A model generated the notes under the pieces. It saw only the letters and a list, made by a program, of their open reading frames with translations. It was not told the origin of the DNA and searched no databases. From Bacteroidota bacterium (GTDB lineage: Bacteria; Bacteroidota; Bacteroidia; B-17B0; Aurantibacillaceae), in assembly GCA_016185125.1 (NCBI GenBank), contig JACPOC010000026.1, forward strand, positions 62,001 to 126,000: a stretch of DNA of 64,000 nucleotides. The letters run 5' to 3'. How positions within the stretch are numbered: position 1 is the stretch's first letter; the number at the start of each line of letters is the position of its first letter. Of the stretch, positions 1 through 7,638 are shown in pieces. Position numbers and translations under genes: made by a program.

Positions 1-1
1 T

Positions 2-1912
2 AAAATTATAGAATATAAACGCACGGTTAAAATTAAGTATATAAGTCGCATTCATATTCCGTATAAAATAAAAAGCGTTACTACGGATATTAGCCAACCT
101 GCCATAGACTCACTGATAAAAGCCGCCTCTAAAAAAACGCTTTTAATACCCGGTAATAATTATGATCTTGATGTGCTTAAACAGGAAAGAGAGCGGCTGG
201 ACGCCACATTAAAAGACAACGGATTCTACTACTTTAATCCTGATTATTTTCTTTTTAAGGCCGACACTCAAACAGTTAACAAATTGGTAAGTTTTACACT
301 TACCCTTAAAGAAGAAATACCACAAAAAGCATTGGAGATTTATAAAATTGGAAAAGTTTTTATTAATCCCGATTATTCCTTACAACACAACCTCCACAGC
401 GATAGTTTAAACTCTAAGCCACTATTGGTAGACAGTGTTATTTTTACAAGTGATCAAACTCATATAAAACCTTGGGCAATATTGCAAAACGTTAGTTTAC
501 GCCCACACAACCAATATTCAAGAAAAAAGCATAACAGCACGTTAAATCGTTTAATGACCATGGGTACTTACAAATTTGTAAGAATAAAATTTACTGATGA
601 TGATACTGTAAAAACTAAAACACTTAATATGCGTTTGTTTTTAACGCCAATGCAAAAACGCACTTTGAGAAATGAAATTAACATGGTTTCAAAATCAAAT
701 GACTTTTTAGGACCCCAGTTGAATATAAATTATCAAAATCGTAACACCTTTCAGGGAGCTGAACTTTTAAATGTAAATGTGGGGGGATCTTTTGAAACTC
801 AGGTAAGCGGCAAGTATAAAAATTTATATTCCTATAGTTTAAACTCAAAAGTGGAACTTATTTTTCCCAGATATATTGTTCCCTTTAAACTGATTAACCC
901 TAATAATTTTTTTGTACCTAAAACAAAATTCTCAGTAGGATATAATTACCTCAAACGCATCGCTTACTTCGATCTTCGCTCCTTTCAATTCACCTATGGT
1001 TTTAAATGGAAAGAATCTACTTGTAAAGAACATGAATTAAATCCCGTAAGTGTCAATATAATAACCGTAGTAAATAAAACTCCCGAATTTAACAGCTTGC
1101 TCGAATCCAATCCTTTTATAAAAAAAAGTTACAACGAGCAATTTATTGCAGGCCTTCAATATTCTTTTTTATATAACGAACAATTACTTTCCGGTAAAAA
1201 AAACCAATTGTACTTCAATCTAAATACCGAAACATCGGGCAACCTAATTTCATTGGTGAACCAACTATCCGGGCGCCCACCCAATGAAGCAAATCCTTTA
1301 AGAATTGCAAATATGGTTTATTCACAATTTGGAAAAATAAGTGCAGACCTTAGGAACTATTTGAATTTTAAACATAGTAAAATAGTTACCCGATTATTTG
1401 GTGGGGTGGGAAAAGCCTATGGCAATTCTTCCACATTGCCCTACATAAAACAATTTTTTAGCGGGGGCGCTAATAGCATAAGGGCATTTCCAATTAATTC
1501 GCTTGGCCCCGGAACTTATTCATCAGAACCCCAAAGCGCCACATTATTTCTGCAACAAGGCGGTGATATTAAATTGGAAGGAAATTTTGAATACCGTTTT
1601 GATATTTTCAAATCTTTAAAGGGTGCCTTGTTTACCGATGCGGGAAATATTTGGCTGTTTAAATCAAATCCGGCGGTGATGAGCGCGCCATTTGCCCTTA
1701 ATGAATTTTACAATGAAATTGCTGTAGGCGCAGGTTTTGGGTTACGTTTAGACGTTACTTTTTTTGTATTGCGATTTGATTTGGCCACACCGCTACGCAA
1801 ACCTTCATTACCCAAAGGTCAGCGATGGTTAATCGAACGTCCCGCACCCGCCGATCCTTCATGGAGAAGCGATAATCTTATCCTGAATATAGCCATCGGA
1901 TACCCCTTTTAA
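2..1912 (+). CDS. Omp85-family outer membrane protein (BamA/TamA-like), 5' end outside window
   Basis: The frame is open from base 2, so the true start lies before the window; the GTG at 173 is internal. About 636 residues are visible. The first ~130 look like the end of a POTRA-type periplasmic region. The rest is a beta-barrel with a SIRAFP segment where BamA/TamA proteins carry the loop-6 VRGF-type motif, and it ends in IGYPF with the terminal aromatic residue typical of BAM-assembled barrels. Family knowledge: such proteins insert or export proteins at the outer membrane. It could be TamA or the lipidated Bacteroidota form TamL; the missing N-terminus would decide. The next gene follows at once but has its own promoter-like element. 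Confidence 0.85.
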   Translation, partial: KIIEYKRTVKIKYISRIHIPYKIKSVTTDISQPAIDSLIKAASKKTLLIPGNNYDLDVLKQERERLDATLKDNGFYYFNPDYFLFKADTQTVNKLVSFTLTLKEEIPQKALEIYKIGKVFINPDYSLQHNLHSDSLNSKPLLVDSVIFTSDQTHIKPWAILQNVSLRPHNQYSRKKHNSTLNRLMTMGTYKFVRIKFTDDDTVKTKTLNMRLFLTPMQKRTLRNEINMVSKSNDFLGPQLNINYQNRNTFQGAELLNVNVGGSFETQVSGKYKNLYSYSLNSKVELIFPRYIVPFKLINPNNFFVPKTKFSVGYNYLKRIAYFDLRSFQFTYGFKWKESTCKEHELNPVSVNIITVVNKTPEFNSLLESNPFIKKSYNEQFIAGLQYSFLYNEQLLSGKKNQLYFNLNTETSGNLISLVNQLSGRPPNEANPLRIANMVYSQFGKISADLRNYLNFKHSKIVTRLFGGVGKAYGNSSTLPYIKQFFSGGANSIRAFPINSLGPGTYSSEPQSATLFLQQGGDIKLEGNFEYRFDIFKSLKGALFTDAGNIWLFKSNPAVMSAPFALNEFYNEIAVGAGFGLRLDVTFFVLRFDLATPLRKPSLPKGQRWLIERPAPADPSWRSDNLILNIAIGYPF

Positions 1913-1917
1913 TGACT

Positions 1918-1933
1918 TGGCATAATTTTTTTC
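1918..1933 (+). promoter_or_regulatory. -24/-12-like element (TGGCATAATTTTTTTC)
   Basis: The GG lies 50 bp before the ATG at 1969. The element matches the recurrent (T)GGCAY-N5/6-TTT pattern of this window. It sits inside the longer frame that begins at 1912 and therefore argues for the 1969 start. Confidence 0.55.
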
Positions 1934-1968
1934 TATTACTGTTAATTAACAATCTTAAAAAACTGTTT

Positions 1969-2718
1969 ATGAAAAATAGAACAAAATCATACCCCATTGC
2001 CAAATATTTATTATGCCTTGCGTTAGGTATTAATATTATATCCTGCAAACAAGAAAGCAAAAGAGAAGAAGATTCAAAAGATATTGCCGAAAAATTTAAC
2101 GACGCTAAGTTTAAAGATTCAAAAGAGGCAGATTTTTTAGTTGTAGCGGCGGATTTTTGTTATGAAGAAATTGATCTGGCGAGGCTTGCACAAAGCAATG
2201 CCAGCAGCGATCATGTAAAAGAAATTGCAACAATGATGGAGAGAGATCATACCCAATTTCTTGAGGAAATAAAAAAAATGGCGGAAGCAAAAACAATAAC
2301 TTTGCCGTCTGGAATTTCATCGGATGGGCAAAAAGTACGTAAAAAATTAGCCGATAAAAATCGCAGTGAATTTGATAAATATTATTGTGAAGCAGTTGTG
2401 GATAATCACAAAAAATCAATCAAAAAATACATGGCGGCCGTGGAAGATTGTAAAGATGTGGAAGTTAAAAACTGGGCAGCCAAAACACTAACCGTTTTAC
2501 GCACACATTTAGATCATGCAATGTCGTGCAGCGAGAATTTTAAAGAATCGAACACAAAGGAAAAAGCTAACATGAATAATGATAATGACCGCGATAACGA
2601 TAACAATAAAGATAAAACAACTAAAGATAAATCGAACGTAAAAGAAGCCGATAAAAACTCGCCGGGAAACAAAGAAAACAATAAATCAAAAGAATCAGAA
2701 AGCAAAGAAAAAAAGTAA
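1969..2718 (+). CDS. DUF4142 lipoprotein with charged low-complexity tail
   Basis: 249 residues. A lipoprotein signal peptide ends in a NIISC lipobox (Cys about residue 27), so the mature protein is probably membrane-anchored. A DUF4142 four-helix, ferritin-like domain follows (about residues 55-190, with ADFLVVAADF, ARLAQ and RDHTQF segments). The last ~55 residues are Asn/Asp/Lys/Glu-rich and probably disordered. The frame is open from 1912, overlapping the previous stop, but the signal peptide and the promoter-like element at 1918 favour the ATG at 1969. DUF4142 proteins are often found with envelope-stress genes; their biochemical role is not known. The DUF2383 gene downstream has its own element. 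Confidence 0.85.
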   Translation: MKNRTKSYPIAKYLLCLALGINIISCKQESKREEDSKDIAEKFNDAKFKDSKEADFLVVAADFCYEEIDLARLAQSNASSDHVKEIATMMERDHTQFLEEIKKMAEAKTITLPSGISSDGQKVRKKLADKNRSEFDKYYCEAVVDNHKKSIKKYMAAVEDCKDVEVKNWAAKTLTVLRTHLDHAMSCSENFKESNTKEKANMNNDNDRDNDNNKDKTTKDKSNVKEADKNSPGNKENNKSKESESKEKK

Positions 2719-2755
2719 TCTAACTAAAGTTAAAAAAATTGTGCAGTGGATGATG

Positions 2756-2771
2756 TGGCACAATAATTTAA
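2756..2771 (+). promoter_or_regulatory. -24/-12-like element (TGGCACAATAATTTAA)
   Basis: The GG lies 45 bp before the ATG at 2802. It is almost identical to the element at 37218 before the barrel gene, with one difference in 16 positions. There is no TAnnTTTG box in this leader. Confidence 0.6.
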
Positions 2772-2801
2772 TAATTAAAAAGTATAAATAAACTAATAAC
2801 A

Positions 2802-3260
2802 ATGGAAACTACAGATAGCCAAACAATCTCACAAATGAATGATCTTATCAGAATAAACAACGACCGGATTGAAGGGTATGAACGAGCCGTAAACGATACT
2901 GATGATGCAAAATTAAAGTCAATATTTTATTCAATGGCGCAAGAAAGCCGTAAATTTAAAAATGAACTTTTAACCGAAGTAATTAAAATGGGTGGCACGC
3001 CCGAAGAAGGCACCACCGTTTCAGGAAAAGTTTTCAGAGCGTGGATGGATTTTAAGTCGGCTATTGCAGGCAAAGATCGTAAAGCGATTATTTCTTCCTG
3101 CGAATTTGGAGAAGACGCGGCGTTACACACTTACCATGAAGTTATTGAAACTGGCAAATTACCTGCACAATATCTTGCAATTGTTAAGGAACAGCATAAA
3201 GCGCTTCACCAATCGCATGATAAAATTAAATTAATGAGGGAAACAGTTAAAAGCTTATAA
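2802..3260 (+). CDS. DUF2383 (PA2169-type) four-helix protein
   Basis: 152 residues, almost entirely helical, no signal peptide. The N-terminal NDLIRINNDRIEGYERA segment and the GGTPEEGTT hinge followed by a second helix pair are typical of the ferritin-like DUF2383/PA2169 family. Members are small cytoplasmic proteins often seen with stress genes; no reaction is established. A paralogue is encoded at 36666-37133 with the same layout but a Cys/His-richer sequence. Monocistronic: promoter-like element upstream and a hairpin terminator just after the stop. Confidence 0.85.
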   Translation: METTDSQTISQMNDLIRINNDRIEGYERAVNDTDDAKLKSIFYSMAQESRKFKNELLTEVIKMGGTPEEGTTVSGKVFRAWMDFKSAIAGKDRKAIISSCEFGEDAALHTYHEVIETGKLPAQYLAIVKEQHKALHQSHDKIKLMRETVKSL

Positions 3261-3272
3261 TAGTTTTAATTC

Positions 3273-3302
3273 AAAAACAGCTTTCAAAAGAAGCTGTTTT
3301 TT
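3273..3302 (+). terminator. Rho-independent terminator
   Basis: Stem AAAAACAGCTT / AAGCTGTTTTT with a 7-base loop, running into T residues; 12 bp after the DUF2383 stop. Confidence 0.8.
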
Positions 3303-3413
3303 GTGCAACGAAAAACCGGTAGCTTACAAAACTTGTTATTCAAAATCAATTAAAATAATAACCAAAATAAACCCATTATACGCTATGATGAGTTTATTTT
3401 TAATACTAAAACA

Positions 3414-3893
3414 TTGAGCGATCTTCTTACTCAAAACCACTCAGAGCTTGTTGCTTTACAAGCCCGCCTAAAAGCTTTAAATGCCCAGGTAAAACAACTG
3501 CAGGTTTCAATTAACACGCTTTCAAGCGCTAATACACACCAATCAGCGCTTATAGCCTCACAAACAGAATCGTTACAAACCGCTTATTATATTGTAGGGA
3601 AATCAAAAGAACTTACTCATATGAAAGTAATTGATAAAAACGGTGGTTTACTTGGCCTTGGAAAAACTGTTAAATTAAATCCGGATTTTTGCCAGAAAAT
3701 ATTCACTAAAGTCAACATCACTCAATTTTTAACTATACACTTAAATAGTAAAAAAAGTAAAATTATCACAACGCATCCTAAAGATTCGTATGTGCTAGAA
3801 ATTTCTACCAACAACGCATCATCCACTTTGCTTATTACACATCCCGAAAAATTTTGGAGTGCCAGCAAATACCTTGTAATTATAAATAATTAA
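3414..3893 (+). CDS. Coiled-coil protein resembling the C-terminal half of Cbp1-type Bacteroidota proteins
   Basis: 159 residues from a TTG; there is no in-frame ATG between the upstream stop at 3351 and this codon. Residues 1-50 form a coiled coil. The rest (TESLQTAYYIVG, GGLLGLGKTVKL, FTKVNITQF, THPKDSYVLE, PEKFWSASKYLVIIN) matches from memory a family of ~270-residue Bacteroidota proteins, some annotated as collagen-binding adhesin Cbp1, that start with a lipoprotein signal peptide and a longer coiled coil. Both are missing here. A short peptide frame starting MMSLFLILKH at 3385 ends at 3417 in another frame. The gene may be an N-terminally truncated relic or a short cytoplasmic variant. 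The function is unknown. Confidence 0.6.
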   Translation: MSDLLTQNHSELVALQARLKALNAQVKQLQVSINTLSSANTHQSALIASQTESLQTAYYIVGKSKELTHMKVIDKNGGLLGLGKTVKLNPDFCQKIFTKVNITQFLTIHLNSKKSKIITTHPKDSYVLEISTNNASSTLLITHPEKFWSASKYLVIINN

Positions 3894-3911
3894 AAATAAT
3901 TGTTCTTAATT

Positions 3912-3942
3912 AAAAACCGTATTTCGCACTCCGGTTTTTTTT
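3912..3942 (+). terminator. Rho-independent terminator
   Basis: Stem AAAAACCG / CGGTTTTT followed by further T residues, 19 bp after the stop of the coiled-coil gene. Confidence 0.7.
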
Positions 3943-3965
3943 GATCAACAATATGCTACTATTTC

Positions 3966-3997
3966 AAAAAAAAGATTGCTTGCCATTCTTAATCTTT
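3966..3997 (-). terminator. Probable terminator of the AI-2E-type permease gene
   Basis: On the minus strand AAAGATT, a 13-base loop and AATCTTT lead into a run of T. The stem overlaps the last codons of the permease gene. Confidence 0.5.
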
Positions 3998-5107
3998 AGC
4001 AACCGCTTTTTTAAGAGGCCATCGAACATTAAATATTTTATTTAAAGGCGAAGGCATATGATCGCCCAATAAATATCCAAGAGGCTCAAGAGGTTCTACG
4101 CGGTCGCATATTACTTTAAAAACAGCCGTTACGGGTATTGCTAAAAACATTCCGGCAACGCCGCATAATTCTCCGCCAATTAAAACAGTAACAATGGTGG
4201 CCAAGGCATTTATTTTTACTTTAGAACCAACCACTTTTGGAATAAGGATATTGTTATCAATAAATTGCACGACAATTAATAAACCTAAAACCAAAGCTGC
4301 TGAACTAGGAGATTTAGTAACAAGAGTAAAAACTACTAAGATCATATTGGCTACAAGCACACCAACATAAGGTATCATATTGAGTAATCCGGTAATAATT
4401 CCGAACAATATGGGCGATTCTACTCCGATAAAAAACAAGCCGACTGCTGTTAAACTCGAAACAATGGCAAGCTCAATTAAAAGACCCAATAAATATTGTT
4501 GAATTAAAGATTTACTTTCAGATAAAATCTCAATGACTGTGGTGTGCTGTCCTACAGGAAAGAGCTTGCTTATAAAGGTAAGAATGAGGGGTTTGTACAA
4601 CAAAATTAAAAATATGTAAACTGGTATTAAAAGAAGTAAAACAAAAAAATGACTTAAGGTATTCACGGTACTTCCAATCACTTCTTTGCCGCTGCTCATG
4701 CCCTCGCTTTTGCCCTTATTAACAAGGAATTTTAATCTCTCTCCGCTTAAATTAAATGTTCTGGAAGTCCATTCGGTTATATCTTGGTATAATTTTACGG
4801 CTTTTTCTTTTAATTGTGGTAAAGCGTCGCCAAATTTTTCAAATTGCGATCCAAAAAATAATAATAAAGCCGCCATTAGTATTATAGCAACAAGAAGTAT
4901 AAGCGTAATTGCCACTATGCGGTTTACTCTACGATTAATTAATAAATTTACAACGGGATTTAAAAGAATGGACACGAGTACAGAAAATACCAACGGAATT
5001 AAGATATTTTGCGCCATAAAGATGCTGAAAAATAAAGCCACAAGGCCCAACATAATAACCGATAGTTTTAAATACGTAGGAATGTGCTCCTGAAATCTTT
5101 TAAGCAT
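3989..5107 (-). CDS. AI-2E family transporter (PerM/YdiK/TqsA-type)
   Basis: 372 residues with about eight hydrophobic segments: a pair near residues 12-50, one at 62-85, then after a soluble loop several between 150 and 345, including a long paired stretch around 205-290. The soluble loop (~95-145) and the late Pro/Gly-rich segments (IPYVGVLVANMI, DNNILIPKVVGSKVKINAL) are diagnostic of the AI-2E exporter superfamily. These inner-membrane proteins export autoinducer-2 or act as ion or Na+/H+ carriers; the substrate cannot be told. Starts at an ATG. The acidic protein gene at 5150 lies 42 bp upstream on the same strand and may be co-transcribed. Confidence 0.85.
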   Translation of the reverse strand: MLKRFQEHIPTYLKLSVIMLGLVALFFSIFMAQNILIPLVFSVLVSILLNPVVNLLINRRVNRIVAITLILLVAIILMAALLLFFGSQFEKFGDALPQLKEKAVKLYQDITEWTSRTFNLSGERLKFLVNKGKSEGMSSGKEVIGSTVNTLSHFFVLLLLIPVYIFLILLYKPLILTFISKLFPVGQHTTVIEILSESKSLIQQYLLGLLIELAIVSSLTAVGLFFIGVESPILFGIITGLLNMIPYVGVLVANMILVVFTLVTKSPSSAALVLGLLIVVQFIDNNILIPKVVGSKVKINALATIVTVLIGGELCGVAGMFLAIPVTAVFKVICDRVEPLEPLGYLLGDHMPSPLNKIFNVRWPLKKAVAKD

Positions 5108-5149
5108 GAAAATTTAATTAACTAAGTAAAGATATTAATAAAGAAAACT

Positions 5150-5506
5150 TTATTGTCCTTTTTTATTTACAATGTTATCCTGTTGATTGGTAATTACATC
5201 CGTCACCGAACCTTCCAAGCCTTTAATGCTTTCAGGTTGCTCTGTAATCTGGCTTTGCTCCGAATAATTCAACTTATCATTAAAATCAGAATCGCCGTCA
5301 ACATCCTCCGAATCAAATTCATCACTATCCATTTCTTCCATCTCTTTAAAATCATTGCCTTCCACCTCTTCCCTCTCCGCTTCTTCCTCCTCAGTTAAAA
5401 TAGGGTTTTTTGTAGGTTGATCTTTCTTTTCCAGTTGCTGTTCCTCACTTGGCTCTGAATTAATTCCTTTTTTAGGATCCGGATTTGATGTAGTGTCGTT
5501 TTTCAT
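5150..5506 (-). CDS. Acidic low-complexity protein of unknown function
   Basis: 118 residues, extremely rich in Glu, Asp, Gln and Asn (EEEEAEREEVEGNDFKE, DSDEFDSEDVDGDSDFND), with no hydrophobic core, so probably intrinsically disordered and cytoplasmic. No family recognised. A start ATG, a good promoter-like element 43 bp upstream and a position directly before the permease gene support it as a real gene. Disordered acidic proteins of this kind accompany stress genes in other bacteria, but nothing in the sequence proves such a role. Confidence 0.6.
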   Translation of the reverse strand: MKNDTTSNPDPKKGINSEPSEEQQLEKKDQPTKNPILTEEEEAEREEVEGNDFKEMEEMDSDEFDSEDVDGDSDFNDKLNYSEQSQITEQPESIKGLEGSVTDVITNQQDNIVNKKGQ

Positions 5507-5534
5507 GATTGATAGTTGTTATTCAATGTATGCT

Positions 5535-5550
5535 TTCAATTATTATGCCT
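5535..5550 (-). promoter_or_regulatory. -24/-12-like element (AGGCATAATAATTGAA)
   Basis: Minus strand, GG 43 bp before the start of the acidic-protein gene. It differs from the element at 37218 only in the first base and one base of the -12 part. Confidence 0.5.
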
Positions 5551-5630
5551 TATCAATTGTGTTAAAAATTGCACACATTGAGGTTTAACATGCAGGATTA
5601 TTTTTTTAGTAATACGTATAAAATTCAACT

Positions 5631-7205
5631 ATGGATAATACACAAAAAGGAAAGTTAACTTCCGGCAACAATGCTTCCTATTGGATAGATTCCGTGCCTG
5701 GTATTTCATACGATCCTCTAAAAGAAAATAAAGTTACTGATGTAGTAATTGTAGGGGCAGGAATTTCCGGACTTACTACCGCTTATTGCCTTCTTAAAAG
5801 CGGAAAAAAAGTAATTGTAGTAGAAGATGGCAATGTGGGAAGCGGTGAAACGGGCCGCACCACAGCACATCTTACTTCTGCATTAGATGACAGATATTAC
5901 GAACTGGAAAGGGTGTATGGCGAAAAAAACACAAGGTTAATTGCCAACAGCCATAAAGCCGCAATAGATTTTATTGAAAAAACAGTTTTAAATTTAAATA
6001 TTGAATGTAATTTTGAGAGGCTCTTCGGATACTTATTTCTACATCCTTCCGATGACAGAGGCTCTTTAACAAAAGAATTAGAAGCTGCTAAAAAAGCAGG
6101 ATTGGAAGTAGAAGAAGTGCCCTATCTCCCGGGAATAAAAGAACAAGCCCAGAGCCTTAGATTTTCCGGCCAGGCTCAGTTTCATCCATTAAAATATATT
6201 AAAGGTTTATGCGACGCTATCATTAATATGGGCGGACACATTTTCACTTCTACCCACGCTGATAAAATAAATCACGAAGGGATTGTTACGGCAGATGGAA
6301 TTAAAGTTACCGCAAAGCATGTGGTAGTTGCAACCAACTCGCCGGTTAATAATAAGTTTGTAATGCATTTAAAACAATACCCGCACCGTACTTATGTAAT
6401 AGGCGCGAAAATTAAAAAAGGAAGTTTACCAAAAGCTTTATGGTGGGATACCGGCGATTTTTCTGAAAACAAAGAAATTCCTCCTTACCATTATGTAAGA
6501 ACACAGGCACTCGATGATACACACGACCTGTTGATCTGCGGAGGTGAAGATCATCCCACGGGAATTGCAGAGCAAGCAAAAATAAATGAAGAAGACCGAT
6601 ATTCATTACTTGAGTATTGGGCCAAAAAATATTTTCCCATAGAAGAAGTGGTTTATCAATGGTCGGGCCAGGTGTTAGAACCAATGGATTCATTAGCATA
6701 CATCGGACGAAATCCTATTGATAAAAACAATGTTTATATTGTTACCGGCGATTCAGGAAATGGGATGACCCATGGCACCATTGCAGGGATTTTACTAACA
6801 GATATTATTAATGGAAAGGAAAATGATTGGGAAAAATTATACAGTCCTTCGCGATTTAAAATATTTGCAGCAGGAAAAACATTTTTTAAAGAACTGGCAG
6901 GAGGTACACTAGCCTATTTAAAAAATAAATCTCACGATTCTAAACCCGTAGAAGTGGGAACCATATTAACCAATGAAGGTAAAATTATTGAAGTTGAGGG
7001 TGAAAAATTTGGTGCCTATCGCGATGAAAATGGGGAGCTGCATATAATCGCAGCGGAATGCTCACATTTAAAATGTATTATTAAATGGAATAATGATGAA
7101 AAAAGCTGGGATTGCCCATGTCATGGAAGCCGCTTTACCCACGAAGGAAAAGTTTTAAACGGCCCGGCAAATAAAAATCTTCAATATTTTTCAAAAAATA
7201 AATAG
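5631..7205 (+). CDS. FAD-dependent oxidoreductase with C-terminal Rieske domain
   Basis: 524 residues. Residues ~35-65 form an FAD-binding Rossmann fold (VVIVGAGISGLTTAYCL, then the acidic VVVED end of strand 2), followed by a DAO-type substrate domain to ~400 with the GETGRTTAHLT segment. A Rieske [2Fe-2S] domain occupies ~440-524, with ligands in CSH and CPCH (C-x-H ... C-x-x-H). It is therefore a cytosolic glycine oxidase-like enzyme with a built-in electron relay; the substrate is unknown. This fusion is widespread and often sits with stress genes. The DUF3606-like gene follows after 2 bp and must be co-transcribed. The leader holds only a weak -24-like AGGATTATTTTTTTAG at 5594. Confidence 0.88.
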   Translation: MDNTQKGKLTSGNNASYWIDSVPGISYDPLKENKVTDVVIVGAGISGLTTAYCLLKSGKKVIVVEDGNVGSGETGRTTAHLTSALDDRYYELERVYGEKNTRLIANSHKAAIDFIEKTVLNLNIECNFERLFGYLFLHPSDDRGSLTKELEAAKKAGLEVEEVPYLPGIKEQAQSLRFSGQAQFHPLKYIKGLCDAIINMGGHIFTSTHADKINHEGIVTADGIKVTAKHVVVATNSPVNNKFVMHLKQYPHRTYVIGAKIKKGSLPKALWWDTGDFSENKEIPPYHYVRTQALDDTHDLLICGGEDHPTGIAEQAKINEEDRYSLLEYWAKKYFPIEEVVYQWSGQVLEPMDSLAYIGRNPIDKNNVYIVTGDSGNGMTHGTIAGILLTDIINGKENDWEKLYSPSRFKIFAAGKTFFKELAGGTLAYLKNKSHDSKPVEVGTILTNEGKIIEVEGEKFGAYRDENGELHIIAAECSHLKCIIKWNNDEKSWDCPCHGSRFTHEGKVLNGPANKNLQYFSKNK

Positions 7206-7207
7206 TC

Positions 7208-7459
7208 ATGATTTTTAATTTAAATAACGACCAGTTAATTTATCCCTGCGAAATAACGCAGGTTAATTTTTGGACAAAAAAATGGGGAATTAATACTTAT
7301 CATCTAAATCAGGCCATTCTGGAAACAGGAAGTATTAGATCTTCTGTAATTAGAAAATATCTGGAAGATAAAGGAATTTTGTTTTCTTTTTACACAACAT
7401 TTATTCATTTAAAAAAAGGAATTAAAGCCCTTGCCGACAATTTTAAAGCTGAGGAATAG
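7208..7459 (+). CDS. DUF3606-like small protein
   Basis: 83 residues. The central segment, EITQVNFWTKKWGI, then LNQAILETGSIRSSVIRKYL, follows the DUF3606 pattern (acidic residue, W, L, AV/AI, G, VrxYL) seen in short helical proteins that often accompany stress genes. It starts 2 bp after the oxidoreductase stop and is surely in the same operon. No catalytic residues are visible; function unknown. The family call is by pattern only. Confidence 0.65.
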   Translation: MIFNLNNDQLIYPCEITQVNFWTKKWGINTYHLNQAILETGSIRSSVIRKYLEDKGILFSFYTTFIHLKKGIKALADNFKAEE

Positions 7460-7584
7460 CTTGCAATGCATTTTTAAATACCCTTAATCAGTAATTAACG
7501 GCATTTTCTATTAGAGTTTGAATAAAGATCAGTTAAAAATTAATCTATTTTTTCAATAGTGAATATTTGAGATTAAAGTTCAAA

Positions 7585-7618
7585 AAAAATGCTACTCCTT
7601 TCAAGGAATAGCATTTTT
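7585..7618 (-). terminator. Bidirectional terminator between convergent genes
   Basis: Near-perfect hairpin (GCTACTCCTT / AAGGAATAGC with one G-U pair) flanked by A run and T run, so it can end transcription from both sides, for the DUF3606 operon and the PorE-like gene. Confidence 0.75.
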
Positions 7619-7638
7619 ACCGCATTGAATTTTTTATT

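Noticed and set aside
1912-1968. ATG at 1912 as start of the DUF4142 protein
   Set aside because: It would add 19 residues in front of a clear lipoprotein signal peptide and would cover the promoter-like element at 1918.
2992-3234. Open frame on the plus strand inside the DUF2383 gene
   Set aside because: Out-of-frame shadow of a well-supported gene, without any family features.
5594-5609. AGGATTATTTTTTTAG before the FAD/Rieske gene, and AGGTTAGTT at 10213 before the hydroxylase, as further -24/-12-like elements
   Set aside because: Only the GG, distance and T tract fit; the CAY part is absent, so they were left out of the motif set.
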